A stretch of DNA of 64,000 nt from Pythium myriotylum (taxonomy: Eukaryota; Oomycota; Peronosporomycetes; Pythiales; Pythiaceae): assembly GCA_023091665.1 (NCBI GenBank), contig JALJCQ010000007.1, forward strand, positions 372,001 through 436,000. Direction: 5' to 3'. The translations under genes and the position numbers were made by a program. The notes under the pieces were generated by a model, which did not search any database, was not told the DNA's origin, and worked only from the letters and a program-made list of their open reading frames with translations. The stretch's first letter is position 1. Each line of letters opens with the position of its first letter. Positions 22,889-32,592 of the stretch are shown here, piece after piece.

Positions 22889-22906
22889 GCCAGGACCCCG
22901 ACAATC

Positions 22907-25591
22907 ATGGCAGCATCCCTCAAGACGCTGACGCTCGTGGCGCTGCTGGCACGCCAGGCCCACGGTGCGGCCATTGAGACCAACCCGGTGACGCTCGTCG
23001 AGGACGTCGTGCCGCTCTCTCACTCCCACCCAGCGTTCGGCGCCGCCATCGTTGATGAGATCACGCCCTACGAAGTGCGCATGGCCAAGGACGAAGAGCC
23101 GATCGTGGTCGTGGGTACCAATTTGACCTCCGGGCTGCGTCGTCGCACACAGGCCCGTGAGCTTGTGATCACGAGCAGGGATATCGTGCGCCTCGAAGAA
23201 CACTTCGGCACCAAAATGGAGATCAACTTTAAGACGCTCTCGAGCGACTCGTACCGCAAAGCGAGCGTAGCTCAGGCGCCATGGCCCGCGAGCTACTGGG
23301 CCATGTACCTCGATGGTATCAACTACCGGTGGAACCCGGATGACAAGAGCCCGGCGGAAAAGTACGCTCTCGCGTTCGGTCTCAACGTCAAAAGCTTCAC
23401 GGATAAGATCTCTCAGAACAACGGCATCTTGGGCCAGAAGAAGAGCCGTCAGTGCAAGCAGACGAGCGACTGCGCGTCGCTCAACGACGGCTCCTTCTGC
23501 GGCATTCGTGAGGGCGAGACGACGGGCCGATGCATTCCAGGGTGGCACGGTATTTGCCACGCGTGGGCGCCTGCAGCGTTCCTCGAGCCGGAGCCGCAGT
23601 GCTCCGTCACGCGCGGCAACGTGACTTTCACCGTTCGCGACATCAAAGGTCTCATCACGCAGGTATACGATGGTTCGCCGATCGGTACAGTCTTCACGGG
23701 CGCTCGCTTCTATGGCCCGGATCATCCAGCTGCCGTGGACTCGTACGGCCGCTACACTGACGCCGCGCGCCGTGATCTTGGCCCCGGCTTCTTCCACATC
23801 GCCATCTCCAACATCATGGGCAAGTTCAAGCAGTCGTTTATCGTGGATGTGGACGCCGGTATGCAGGTCTGGAACCATCCTATTCGCAACTACGAAGTCG
23901 TCGAGATGAAGGAGGTCGACATCGCCGCCACGTCTAAGCAGTACTTTGGCACGGAAGAGTACCCATTCAACCCGGATCTCAAGTCCCTTGCCTACGTCAA
24001 GACTAACTTTTACTGGATCCTCGAGTCGGCAGACGACGGTCCGCTCGTGTCCACGGGCAAGGTCGACGCCTTCACGCAGTCGGGTGTCTTCGAGTACCTG
24101 CTCGAGTTGGACGCGGACAAGAACATCATTGGTGGTGAGTGGGTCGGACAGAGCCGCCAGGACCACCCGGATTTCCTCTGGCTCCCCAAGTCCAAGCCGT
24201 CGATAAACACGGTCACTAGCGTTGGGCTCAAGTACAAAGAAGTGCTGAAGTTGCTCGAAGACTCAATCAAGTGCGCTCCGACGACGCCTGCTCCTACCAC
24301 GCCTGCTCCCACTACTCCGGTCCCGACTACCCCGGCTCCTACTACTCCGGTTCCAACGACCCCTGCTCCGACGACACCCGCCCCAACTACTCCGGCTCCA
24401 ACAACTCCGGTCCCAACTACACCGGTCCCGACGACGGTTGTCCCTGACGTCACAACCCCGGCGCCAACCACTCCTTCGCCAACAACACCAGCTCCCACCA
24501 CTCCGGTGCCGACGACAGTTGTCCCTGACGTCACAACCCCGGCGCCAACCACTCCTTCGCCAACAACACCAGCTCCCACCACTCCGGTGCCGACGACGGT
24601 TGTCCCTGACGTCACAACCCCGGCGCCAACCACTCCTTCGCCAACAACACCAGCTCCCACCACTCCGGTGCCGACGACGGTTGTTCCTGACGTCACAACC
24701 CCGGAGCCAACCACTCCGGCAACCACAGCTCCTGACTCCACCACTCCAGCACCGACGAGTGCAGTGTCAGCGGTGACGACGCCTTCCCCGACGACCACGG
24801 CCCCATCGAGCACCACTGAGGCTCCGTCGACCACGACGCCGGGTCCTACTACTGCGGTGCCTGAGGTCACGACGCCGGCGCCGACCACGGCTACTCCTGC
24901 GACGACGACGGAGGCTCCTAGCGCAACGACGCCTGCTCCCACGACTGCCACGCCGGTGACTACGGCTCCGGCTCCGACCACCGTGCAACCGCCTGCGACG
25001 GTCTCACCTCCTGACACAACAGCCCCGACGACCGCCCCGACGACGGCGCCGCCTGCCTCGAACCAGTGCGGGACCAGCCTTGTGGGTATTGACTTGTACG
25101 GCGACGACTTCAAGCAGGTGTACTGGGTCACCCACAGCGGCTGCTGCGATGCTTGTGCCAAGACTTCCGGGTGCAAGGCGTACACGTACATTGCCAAGGA
25201 CTACTGGGGCGGCGCCTCTTGCTACCTCAAGAAGGGCAAGGGCAAGTCCATGGTGAGCAGCGGCGCCGTCTCGGCTGTGCTTCCGACCAAGGACGAGCCT
25301 GAAAGCCCCGGCCAGGTTGTGCCGATGCTGGACCAAGCGAAGTGCACGGCTCCGCAGCGCAACGTCGACTTCTACGGCTCCGACATCAAGCAAGTCTACG
25401 GCGTCTCGCAGAGCCAGTGCTGCACTGAATGCGCAAAGACGCGTCGCTGCAAGGCCTACACGTACGTGACCAAGGACTACTGGGGTGGCTCGTCGTGCTA
25501 CCTCAAGAAGGGCAGGGGCAAGAAGCGCCACTACAGTGGCGCCGTCTCAGCCGTGCTCACCACGGAGGCCAACGAGTGGCATCAGTGGTAA
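22907..25591 (+). CDS. Secreted transglutaminase elicitor (GP42/M81 type) with two C-terminal PAN/Apple domains
   Basis: The 894-residue protein is intronless. A signal peptide (MAASLKTLTLVALLARQAHG) is followed by a TGase-elicitor domain to about residue 455. GWHGICHAWAPAA carries the probable catalytic Cys217, and FFHIAISN near 296-303 is a candidate for the His of the active site. VWNHPIRNYEVVE (321-333) aligns with the Pep-13 elicitor motif of Phytophthora transglutaminases but differs at several positions. A Thr/Pro linker of about 260 residues, built of PTTPAPTT-type repeats with a duplicated VVPDVTTPAPTT unit, would be heavily O-glycosylated. Two PAN/Apple modules follow (about 720-795 and 815-890; repeated CCDACAKTSGCKAYTY-like blocks), as in cellulose-binding CBEL proteins. 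The inferred role is cross-linking of extracellular or wall proteins while bound to glycan. The start is fixed by the signal peptide and the upstream Inr. Confidence 0.9.
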   Translation: MAASLKTLTLVALLARQAHGAAIETNPVTLVEDVVPLSHSHPAFGAAIVDEITPYEVRMAKDEEPIVVVGTNLTSGLRRRTQARELVITSRDIVRLEEHFGTKMEINFKTLSSDSYRKASVAQAPWPASYWAMYLDGINYRWNPDDKSPAEKYALAFGLNVKSFTDKISQNNGILGQKKSRQCKQTSDCASLNDGSFCGIREGETTGRCIPGWHGICHAWAPAAFLEPEPQCSVTRGNVTFTVRDIKGLITQVYDGSPIGTVFTGARFYGPDHPAAVDSYGRYTDAARRDLGPGFFHIAISNIMGKFKQSFIVDVDAGMQVWNHPIRNYEVVEMKEVDIAATSKQYFGTEEYPFNPDLKSLAYVKTNFYWILESADDGPLVSTGKVDAFTQSGVFEYLLELDADKNIIGGEWVGQSRQDHPDFLWLPKSKPSINTVTSVGLKYKEVLKLLEDSIKCAPTTPAPTTPAPTTPVPTTPAPTTPVPTTPAPTTPAPTTPAPTTPVPTTPVPTTVVPDVTTPAPTTPSPTTPAPTTPVPTTVVPDVTTPAPTTPSPTTPAPTTPVPTTVVPDVTTPAPTTPSPTTPAPTTPVPTTVVPDVTTPEPTTPATTAPDSTTPAPTSAVSAVTTPSPTTTAPSSTTEAPSTTTPGPTTAVPEVTTPAPTTATPATTTEAPSATTPAPTTATPVTTAPAPTTVQPPATVSPPDTTAPTTAPTTAPPASNQCGTSLVGIDLYGDDFKQVYWVTHSGCCDACAKTSGCKAYTYIAKDYWGGASCYLKKGKGKSMVSSGAVSAVLPTKDEPESPGQVVPMLDQAKCTAPQRNVDFYGSDIKQVYGVSQSQCCTECAKTRRCKAYTYVTKDYWGGSSCYLKKGRGKKRHYSGAVSAVLTTEANEWHQW

Positions 25592-26854
25592 GCAGCTACC
25601 CACGCTGTGGGTCCCACGTTCCATTCCACGACGGTTAAGTGTCGAATGAGTGCTGGACGGCTGGTTGTGAGTGTCGTACATCCTGCATGTTAATCCGCAG
25701 CGATAGATAGCTGCCCTCAAACCAGTTTCAATGACATTTTAAACAGACACTACTCTCTTCGATTCTTCTCACAGACCCACGATCCTCAGCAAATGAGATC
25801 TTGTACTCTGGCAGGACTCCGAAGATATATGCTGGTCGCATGACCGTTGCGTGCATCCAACGATACGTGTCCACGTGTTTGGATTCGCACGTACCCTCCA
25901 AAATCGTGAATTGGATCACCTTAACGCCATCATCCCAGCTCAAGTCATTGGTTGGACTCGCAATCAAATGACTCTGTCATTCTTCGTTGTCAGCTCCAGA
26001 TCTCTCTGGAAGCGCGATTGTGTGCACGATACGGAGAGTTACAGCCATTATATCGGAGGTGGGTTCGACGGCATAGAGCAGTATATATGGCTTCACGCTC
26101 CACGCCATACCTCCCGATTTGCCGTCGAGGTTGCCGCCGCACATATTATGGTGGTATGGAATGTACAAAGCAAGCAAGTTTCGAACGCTTTCCCCCGTTT
26201 CCCTGCGTTGCGTTTGTCTGCGACGCGTTTGGCACGGATGATGGCATTCGAAACTGCCATCAAGGATCACGAGATCCCAGTTCATCTTCAAGAACATCAC
26301 AACTTCTACTGAGGTTTACGGGTCCACCTAAACATAATTTTTAGATTCCCATCTCGTTCAGGGACATCAGTTCTGGAGGGATTGGCCATGACGACACACG
26401 TTTCGTTGGAGACACGACAAATTGAGCTGTTCTTTCCTGTGACTACGCTATTCAGCTACCTAGGCTCGTGTAAGCACTTACCTCCAGCCCATTTGCACAC
26501 GTCACTCTCCCTCACTCTGCCGTATCACTGCTGTCCATGATGTTGTTGTTGAGTCCAACACGGGCTGTCGAATCGATCACGGACGCGAGGAGATCTCAAA
26601 TGTGAGTCCAAACTGTGTGTGGAAGTGTGTCTTATCGTCGGTGATCGCGGTATTGTGAGTGCCTCACACCAATGTATTGGGAATCACTGAAGCAGAATAA
26701 ATTTCTGCACCCGCGATTAAAATCGTGGGCGAAGGTTGGAATCCTCGCACAACCCATCGCTGTGATTGGCACAGTCTTACGGAGCCCTGATATTCTGGTA
26801 CAGGATATATTTTCGTAATGACACCAATCTCTGCTTATCAACAGCCCTCATATT
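25592..26854. other. Intergenic stretch with an unrecognised minus-strand coding remnant
   Basis: On the minus strand 26300-25977 and 25967-25728 are open in different frames and read somewhat like protein (for example NDLSWDDGVKVIQFTILEGT), but a stop separates them and no family is recognised. They may be a decayed gene. Nothing is seen from 26300 to 26854. Confidence 0.3.
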
Positions 26855-28996
26855 CTATGCACCGCCAGCTTCCTTTTTCCACTTCTTACGGAGCTTCTGA
26901 GAGGCCTCGACGATCTCGGCGTTTGACGACTTGCGCATTTTGGACACGACCACGCCAATTTTCGAGTCGATGATGTCTTGGGTCGACAGAGATAGCTTAA
27001 GGAGCTTCTGTAACACGCCCAGTTTAGTCTCGAGAGACTCGGACTCGGACTCCAACACATCGTGCATCTTCTCGAGTTTCTTGACTGCAGAAGAGCCACT
27101 GTAAGAATTATGCCGGGTAAATACAAGAAGGAAAGATAGGACTCACGATTGTTGGGCTGCTTGCCCTTCTCGGCCAGCTGCATCCAGTGGTTCCGCAGGT
27201 TTTTGGCGGCTATCGAAACCTTATCATTCCTAGAAACCGACAGAAATTTTGTTAGTGCTTCCTTCACGGTGAGATGGAGAGCGTTTACGCACGCATGCTG
27301 CCGGAGGTTCGCCACGACCCGTGCGATGCCTGTGTGCTTGAGATGCGACATCTCCAGTGGCATCTACAAGGCGACAAGCCCGTCAGTCTAGCCTGTCGGA
27401 TATGAAGTACAGACTCAGCTTCCCACAACTCACCTGCTGGAGCTCATCCAAACTTGAGAGCAGCTCATCATGCGGGGTTTCGCTATCCAGAAGCTTTTCC
27501 TTGAGCTTGAGGATATCTGCTTCATTGATCGGCTTGGGAGGCGCGGCCTCGGGAGTTGCGTCAGCAGGCGGCGCCAGCTCTTCCGCCTTTTCCTCCTTTA
27601 CTGGTTTCTCATCCTTGATTGGTGTTTCGTCTTCCACAGGCTTCTCCTCCTTGACCGTCTTCTCTTCCTTTACCGGGTCCTCTACAGGCTCTTTCTTGAC
27701 GTCTCCGTTTGATGCCGCAGGCTCTGGCACTGGGTCTTGCTTCACCGTTTCCTCCGTCTTGACTTCAGTCTTGATCTCACTCGTGGGAGGAGCAGGCGCG
27801 GCCTCCTCCTGGGTGGAACCCGGCGCGTCGACAACATCCTCCTCTTCCTCAATCACGCGCGTGACGACAGCCTTGATGGTCTCACGGTGCTGCTTAAGGT
27901 CACGTTTGAGGCGCTCCTCGAGCACCTTGCGGAGCATCTTGGTCGTCATCTCCTCGTACTGTTCATTGCTCAGAATGTGGCGGATCTCGCGCTCAAGCAC
28001 TGCAGCGAGGTCTTCGTCGGCAGATTTCTCCTTCTTGATCGCTTTCGGCTCGGGCGCCGCCGCAGCGAGCTCGTCGCTCGAGCGCTGGCGCTTGAGCTCC
28101 TTCTTGGGCTCTTTCTTGGGCTCTTTCTTTGGTTCTTTCTTGGTCTCTTTCTTGGGCGCTGCCGGCTTCTTCTCTTTCTTTTCCTTGGGCTTTTTCTCTT
28201 TCTTCTCTTTTTCCTTCTTGGGCTTTTTCTCTTTCTTCTTCTCTGCAGCTTTCTTCTTGGACGCTTTCTTCTTCTTGGTCTCTTCTTCGTCGTCGTCTTC
28301 CATGGCCTCGTCCTCGTCTTCGTCACCTTCGGCCTCGCTCTCCATGGGCTCATCCCCGTCTTCCTCCTCCTCTTCCTCGGGCGGCGGGCGTTCCACTGGC
28401 GGCGGAGGCTCGAGTGACGGATCCAAGTCCGACGGCACCATGTGCATGGGCACGCGGATGTCCTCGGGCTGCGAGAGAAAGTCCTCGGCCTCTTCAATGG
28501 CTTCCTTGAGTTCGGCGGCGATGGTGCCTTTCTTGAGCAAGTGCTTGGGGTGGCCTTTGAGGAACTGCTCCTTCTCACTGCAGTCCCAGGGCTTGAGGAT
28601 CCCCTTGTTGAGCTTGACGTTGGAGCTAAAGTTGCTCTTACGTTAGACCCCACCCCCCCGACGAACAACGAAAGAGACTCCAGGAGAAAGAAAGCCACGT
28701 ACAAGTCATGCGAGCCGAAGTAATAGACGAGCGCGTAGTCGCGAGGAAAGTCCTTGGCCTTCTTGAGGATCTTCTTGTGTCCGTCGCCTGCGAGAATGGA
28801 GAGCCATTCAAATAAATTATGAAAAGTTAGACGCGCGGTTAGACGTCGAGGCGAGGTCGCGCGCGCGTCGCGTACCGAGCAGGTGGAGGTTCGGACGCAG
28901 CTTGAACTGGTCGCAGATGTACACGGGCCACCAGGGGTAGCCCTCGAGGATGTACCACCCGACGGTGTTGGCGAGCTCGGGCGTCGGCGGCGCCAT
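26855..28996 (-). CDS. PWWP-domain protein with C-terminal TFIIS-N/IBD-like domain (HDGF/LEDGF-like)
   Basis: Five exons are inferred from GT-AG sites and frame: 28996-28876, 28787-28703, 28625-27434, 27363-27147 and 27084-26855, giving 614 residues. The N-terminal PWWP domain (WYILEGYPWWPVYICDQF, then LPLGDGHKK-type continuation and ALVYYFGSHDL) would read methylated histone H3 and DNA. The middle, about residues 130-420, is extremely Lys/Glu-rich with an acidic block and then KKxxKKxK repeats. The C-terminus (about 440-610) has a helical TFIIS N-terminal-like fold: MPLEMSHLKHTGIARVVANL, LRNHWMQLAEKGK and a second segment to LRKKWKKEAGGA. The overall order matches the HDGF/LEDGF/HRP-2 family, chromatin-bound transcription and elongation cofactors. 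The domain assignment is firm; the closest named orthologue is inference. Confidence 0.85.
28826..28844 (-). promoter_or_regulatory. Duplicated branch-point motif in intron 1 of the PWWP gene
   Basis: In gene sense the intron carries GTCTAACCGCGCGTCTAAC, two copies of GTCTAAC (a CTRAC-type branch site) separated by CGCGC. The same motif recurs at 29020-29038, 39133-39151 and 39327-39345. Confidence 0.55.
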
Positions 28997-29881
28997 CGTG
29001 CGAGTTCTCGAGTGGGCCGGTTAGACGCGCGATTAGACCGCGCGCGAGCGACTGGGCGGTCGGTCGGCTCCGTTCGAAAGGGGTCGGTCGGACCCCCACA
29101 CAAAAGCGCGGGAGGGTTTTGGCGCGAGGTACGTAACCGGTTCGTAACGTTATAAAATCCTCCCAAAACTGTTCTAACGAGCTATCGGTTTCTACAAGTA
29201 AGCGTTGTACTTTCTCGGCAGTGCAGCGAACGACTCTTCATGCCCGAACGACGTACTAGAGTGTCATTGACGCATCGCGTTGCGTCGAATCCAAAACTCG
29301 CGGGATTCTGGGTACGACGAATTCGAGAAATTGTCGGAGCTGTTGACGTCGTACTGCGTTTAGCGGTCGAACGTCTTCATGACGGCGGTGATCTATCCCT
29401 GGCCTTCGCACATCTTTGCTTTTGCACAACGAGGCTGCTGTCAAGGAAAATGCGGGGAGTACCATTGAGAGTTTCGTGGTGCGTTGGAAGGAAAGCGAAA
29501 TAGAGAAAGAAGCGCCGTTGCCTGGGCTGGGTCATTCTCTGATTAGACACCCCGCAATACGGGGCAACAGTTGGGCTCGAGCGGTTTCCTGCGGTATGAA
29601 TTATGCGTCAGTACCGTGCGGTTTGTAGGCAGCCACCGCGTAGCAACCCTCGCTGCAAAGACATAGGAAAGGACAAATGTTTCTCGTCTGTCCCGCTGGG
29701 CATGATAGAATCAGGGTGTTGAGTCTTCCTCTGTGCAAACCAAAAGCTTACTGACGCAACAAATTGGACGACGCAAATATCAGAGGCTTACTGGTGTGGA
29801 ATTGCTGTTAGAAAAAAGGAAATCTTGGAAGAGATAGGGACGATAGTGAAGTATTCAAAAACAGGTGATAGCGAGAAAAGT
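28997..29881. other. Upstream region of the PWWP gene and 3' flank of PES1; no gene seen
   Basis: Positions 28997-29150 are the GC-rich leader and promoter of the PWWP gene and include one GTTAGACGCGCGATTAGAC motif (29020-29038), possibly a 5'UTR intron. From 29150 to 29881 no open frame or repeat is convincing. Confidence 0.4.
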
Positions 29882-31888
29882 CTAATGTTTGGCTGCCTTC
29901 TTGCCCTTCTTTTGACTCGAAGGAGACGGCTGTGTTGTCTGCTGCTTCTTGGCCTCGTCGAGCTTGGCCTTCTTGGCCTCGAGGGCTTCGATCTTGTCTG
30001 ACTTTTTGCCGAGACCGTACTGCATACGATCGTACAAACGACGTGCCTTCTTCGACATCATGTTCACAGCCATCTCGTGAAGCTCGGCGTCTTCCTCCTG
30101 CTTCTGCTCCTTCTTCGACTTCTTCTTGGACGCCGGCGTCTCAGCCTCGGCCTTGCGCTTCGTTGCCTTGGCCTTCGGCTTCTCCTCCTCGTCGCTGTCT
30201 TCGTCGATCTCTTCCTCTTCGCTGTCCTCGTCCGAGTTGGCCTCCTCCTCCGGCTTGGCATCACGCTCGGCCTTAATGCCAGCGTTGTAGGCCTCCTCCT
30301 CGTCCTCTTCGTCCTCTTCCATGACAGCGTCCTCGCCAGCCTCGCCGCCGATCTCGCCGAGGACCTGCTTGGCCGACTTGAGTTTGTCCAGCTGCTTGCG
30401 GTACTCGGGCGTGTAGCCTTCAGCAGCGTCGTCCACGAACGGCGAGAGATGCGGTGGCAGCTCTGCGCCGGGTGCATACCGCGCAATCGGCAGCAAGATG
30501 CCGTTGTTGACGCAGTCAAAGACCCACTGCGGCTGCACGTATTCGCGGTTGAAGTATCGGTGGCCCTGGTGCGGACGGTCCATGAGGTGGTGCGTCACGC
30601 GGTCGCTGCTCTCAGCGTACGGCGAGCCTTCGCCTTCCCATCCGATCTGCGCGCCATGGGACTTCAGCACAAACTCAAGCGGCGCCGCTGGCACCTCACG
30701 AGAGAGGAAGAAGTAGAGGCCGCTGAAGAGACTCTTCTCGCTGGCCTCTTTCCGCAGCTCGTTGTGGACTTGCTGAGCAAGCTTGTTGGACGCGAACGCA
30801 GCCTCGAGCGGCTCGCTCATCTCGCCGTATTGCGCAGCTTCCTCTTCCTCGTCGTCCGGGTCCGTGGCAAGCGCGTCGACGTTCAGCGTCTTGGCCAACG
30901 TCTTGATGCGCTTCTCAGACTCCTTCTGCTGCTTGGTGACCACGGGCTTCTTCTCCTCCTCAGACGTCTCATCGGCCGACTCGTCCTTCTCCTCGTCCTT
31001 GTCCTTGAGACGCTCGAGCTCGATCGTTGCGAGCTGTGCACCGGCCTCGTCGAGCTGGAGGTTAATCTTGGGCGGGTAGGCGATACCGAGCTCCGTGTAG
31101 AGCTGGTAGTTGACAAACTTGAGCAGCACCTGGTAGAACTCGAGGAACGTGAGCATGACGCGGAAGTCGACGCGCTCGTCGGCCGTGGGCGTGAACTGGT
31201 GCGGCACGAGCCACGTGATGTTCTGGCCGTGGACATTCGCCTGGTAGTAGATGCCCTTGATGCTCACAAAGACCTTGGTGAGCGAGCCGCTCGCGACCAC
31301 GTAGTTCTGCCACTCGCGCACGAGCTTGAGGCAGTTCTCCGTGACCTGGGCCTCGACGCCCTTGCCCACGGGCATGGCCGCGAAGAGGTGCGTGAGGCAG
31401 AGCGCGTCGTCGAGGTCGCCGAGCGCGTCCATGAAGCGCGGATACCGCTCCTTGACGATGTGGTCGAGCGAGTACTCGGGTCGGTTCTCGTGGATGCGCT
31501 TGGCCTCGGCGTAGTGCTTCTTGCCCATGGCCTTTTTGACTTTTTTCATAAAGGTCTTGAACTCGCGGAACTTGTCGAGCACGGGCTCGTGGGCCAGGTA
31601 CATGACGTCCTTGAGGTAGTAGTAGGTCTTGTCTTTGCCCTTGGTCTTCTTCTTCGGGTCGCGCGGGTAGACGCCCTTGAGGATGCAGAGCCGGCGAAAG
31701 TCCTTGAGCGTGATCTGCAGCTTGCGCAGCGCCTGCGAGCGCGTGATGTAGTTGGCCGCCGAGCCGCGGAGGCCCTTTTTCTGCTCCTTGCCGAACTTGG
31801 CGCGGCGCCGCGTGCTGCCCATGCCATCGGTGACCTTGGCCTTGATGGACTTGAGCTTCTTCTTGCCCTTGACGCGCTTGGTGCCCAT
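29882..31888 (-). CDS. PES1: Pescadillo homologue, ribosome biogenesis factor
   Basis: This is an intronless 668-residue protein starting at ATG 31888. The N-terminal pescadillo domain is unmistakable: NYITRSQALRKLQITLKDFR, RLCILKGVYPRDPKKK and YYYLKDVMYLAHEPVLDKFR. A BRCT domain occupies about residues 383-475 (LFSGLYFFLSREVP to YVQPQWVFDCVN). Acidic and basic tracts plus a coiled-coil-prone C-terminus follow, ending in a Lys-rich nuclear/nucleolar signal. In yeast and animals PES1/Nop7 forms the PeBoW complex with BOP1 and WDR12 and is required for 27S/32S pre-rRNA processing and 60S assembly in the nucleolus. The length (583-668) is within family range. It is divergent from the DHX37 gene across 270 bp. 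Confidence 0.97.
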   Translation of the reverse strand: MGTKRVKGKKKLKSIKAKVTDGMGSTRRRAKFGKEQKKGLRGSAANYITRSQALRKLQITLKDFRRLCILKGVYPRDPKKKTKGKDKTYYYLKDVMYLAHEPVLDKFREFKTFMKKVKKAMGKKHYAEAKRIHENRPEYSLDHIVKERYPRFMDALGDLDDALCLTHLFAAMPVGKGVEAQVTENCLKLVREWQNYVVASGSLTKVFVSIKGIYYQANVHGQNITWLVPHQFTPTADERVDFRVMLTFLEFYQVLLKFVNYQLYTELGIAYPPKINLQLDEAGAQLATIELERLKDKDEEKDESADETSEEEKKPVVTKQQKESEKRIKTLAKTLNVDALATDPDDEEEEAAQYGEMSEPLEAAFASNKLAQQVHNELRKEASEKSLFSGLYFFLSREVPAAPLEFVLKSHGAQIGWEGEGSPYAESSDRVTHHLMDRPHQGHRYFNREYVQPQWVFDCVNNGILLPIARYAPGAELPPHLSPFVDDAAEGYTPEYRKQLDKLKSAKQVLGEIGGEAGEDAVMEEDEEDEEEAYNAGIKAERDAKPEEEANSDEDSEEEEIDEDSDEEEKPKAKATKRKAEAETPASKKKSKKEQKQEEDAELHEMAVNMMSKKARRLYDRMQYGLGKKSDKIEALEAKKAKLDEAKKQQTTQPSPSSQKKGKKAAKH

Positions 31889-32158
31889 GGTGTCTCGACG
31901 GCGTTTGGCGATTGGAGCTGCTCACGAGAGCCGCGTCCAGAGCAAGCACCAATCGATTCCCAGATCGATGCGATTGGATGAAAACACGAGACCTGGTACA
32001 CAATGATTGGTGGAAAAAGGGACGAGTGGAGGTTAATGGATGTTAAGCCGGGTTTTTTGGCTTGAAATCATGGGAATCGGGGGTTTAACACCCGCTAACG
32101 CCCATTCGTGGTGGCCGTTTGGTTTGGTTGGTTCAACACTCGGAAAAGGCAACACACC
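31889..32158. promoter_or_regulatory. Shared divergent promoter of PES1 and the DHX37-type helicase
   Basis: The 270 bp separate the two start codons. Several CCAAT-type elements occur in both orientations (for example CTCCAATCGCC read toward PES1, ACCAATCGATT near 31949 and TGATTGGTGG near 32005). No TATA box is evident, as is usual for oomycete housekeeping genes. Confidence 0.5.
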
Positions 32159-32557
32159 ATGGTCGCCAAGAAGCGCAAGCACGGCGGCGGCGCTGCGGCC
32201 AAGAAGCGCAGCAAGAAGGCCAAACAGAGCGCACAGGCGGAAAGAGGAGATCGCGGCGCGTCGGATGAGGCCTCTGCGGACGTCGGGCGTGCAGAAACAG
32301 CCCCAGGAGAGCCCGCCGAAGACGAGTCGTCGACGGCGCCCGAGAGTCTGCTCTCGGAAGAACTGCGCGCCGAGCTGGGTCTCAAGGACGGCGACATCAT
32401 GGTCACGGGCAGCCGCAAGAAGAAGGAGAAGAAAGAGCCCGAGATCTCGGCCGAGGAGCTCCAGGAAGTCGCGAAACTGAGCAAGTCCAAGCGCAAGAAG
32501 CTCGAGCAGATCGCGGTAGGTGACGGAATCGCTTTTTTATCGACCGTGTGTCGTATG

Positions 32558-32592
<35 letters not shown>

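Noticed and set aside
22697..22906. A 70-codon N-terminal extension of the elicitor
   Set aside because: The extension starts from a non-ATG-supported context, lies upstream of a strong Inr, and would bury the signal peptide.
22748..25197. Long antisense open frames under the elicitor gene, one Gly/Val-rich
   Set aside because: They are the complement of the Thr/Pro repeats and of biased codons; no start context or domain.
30077..31981. A 634-codon open frame antisense to PES1
   Set aside because: It mirrors the GC-rich third codon positions of PES1, has a Leu/Val/Arg-rich composition and no domain, while the PES1 strand is unmistakable.
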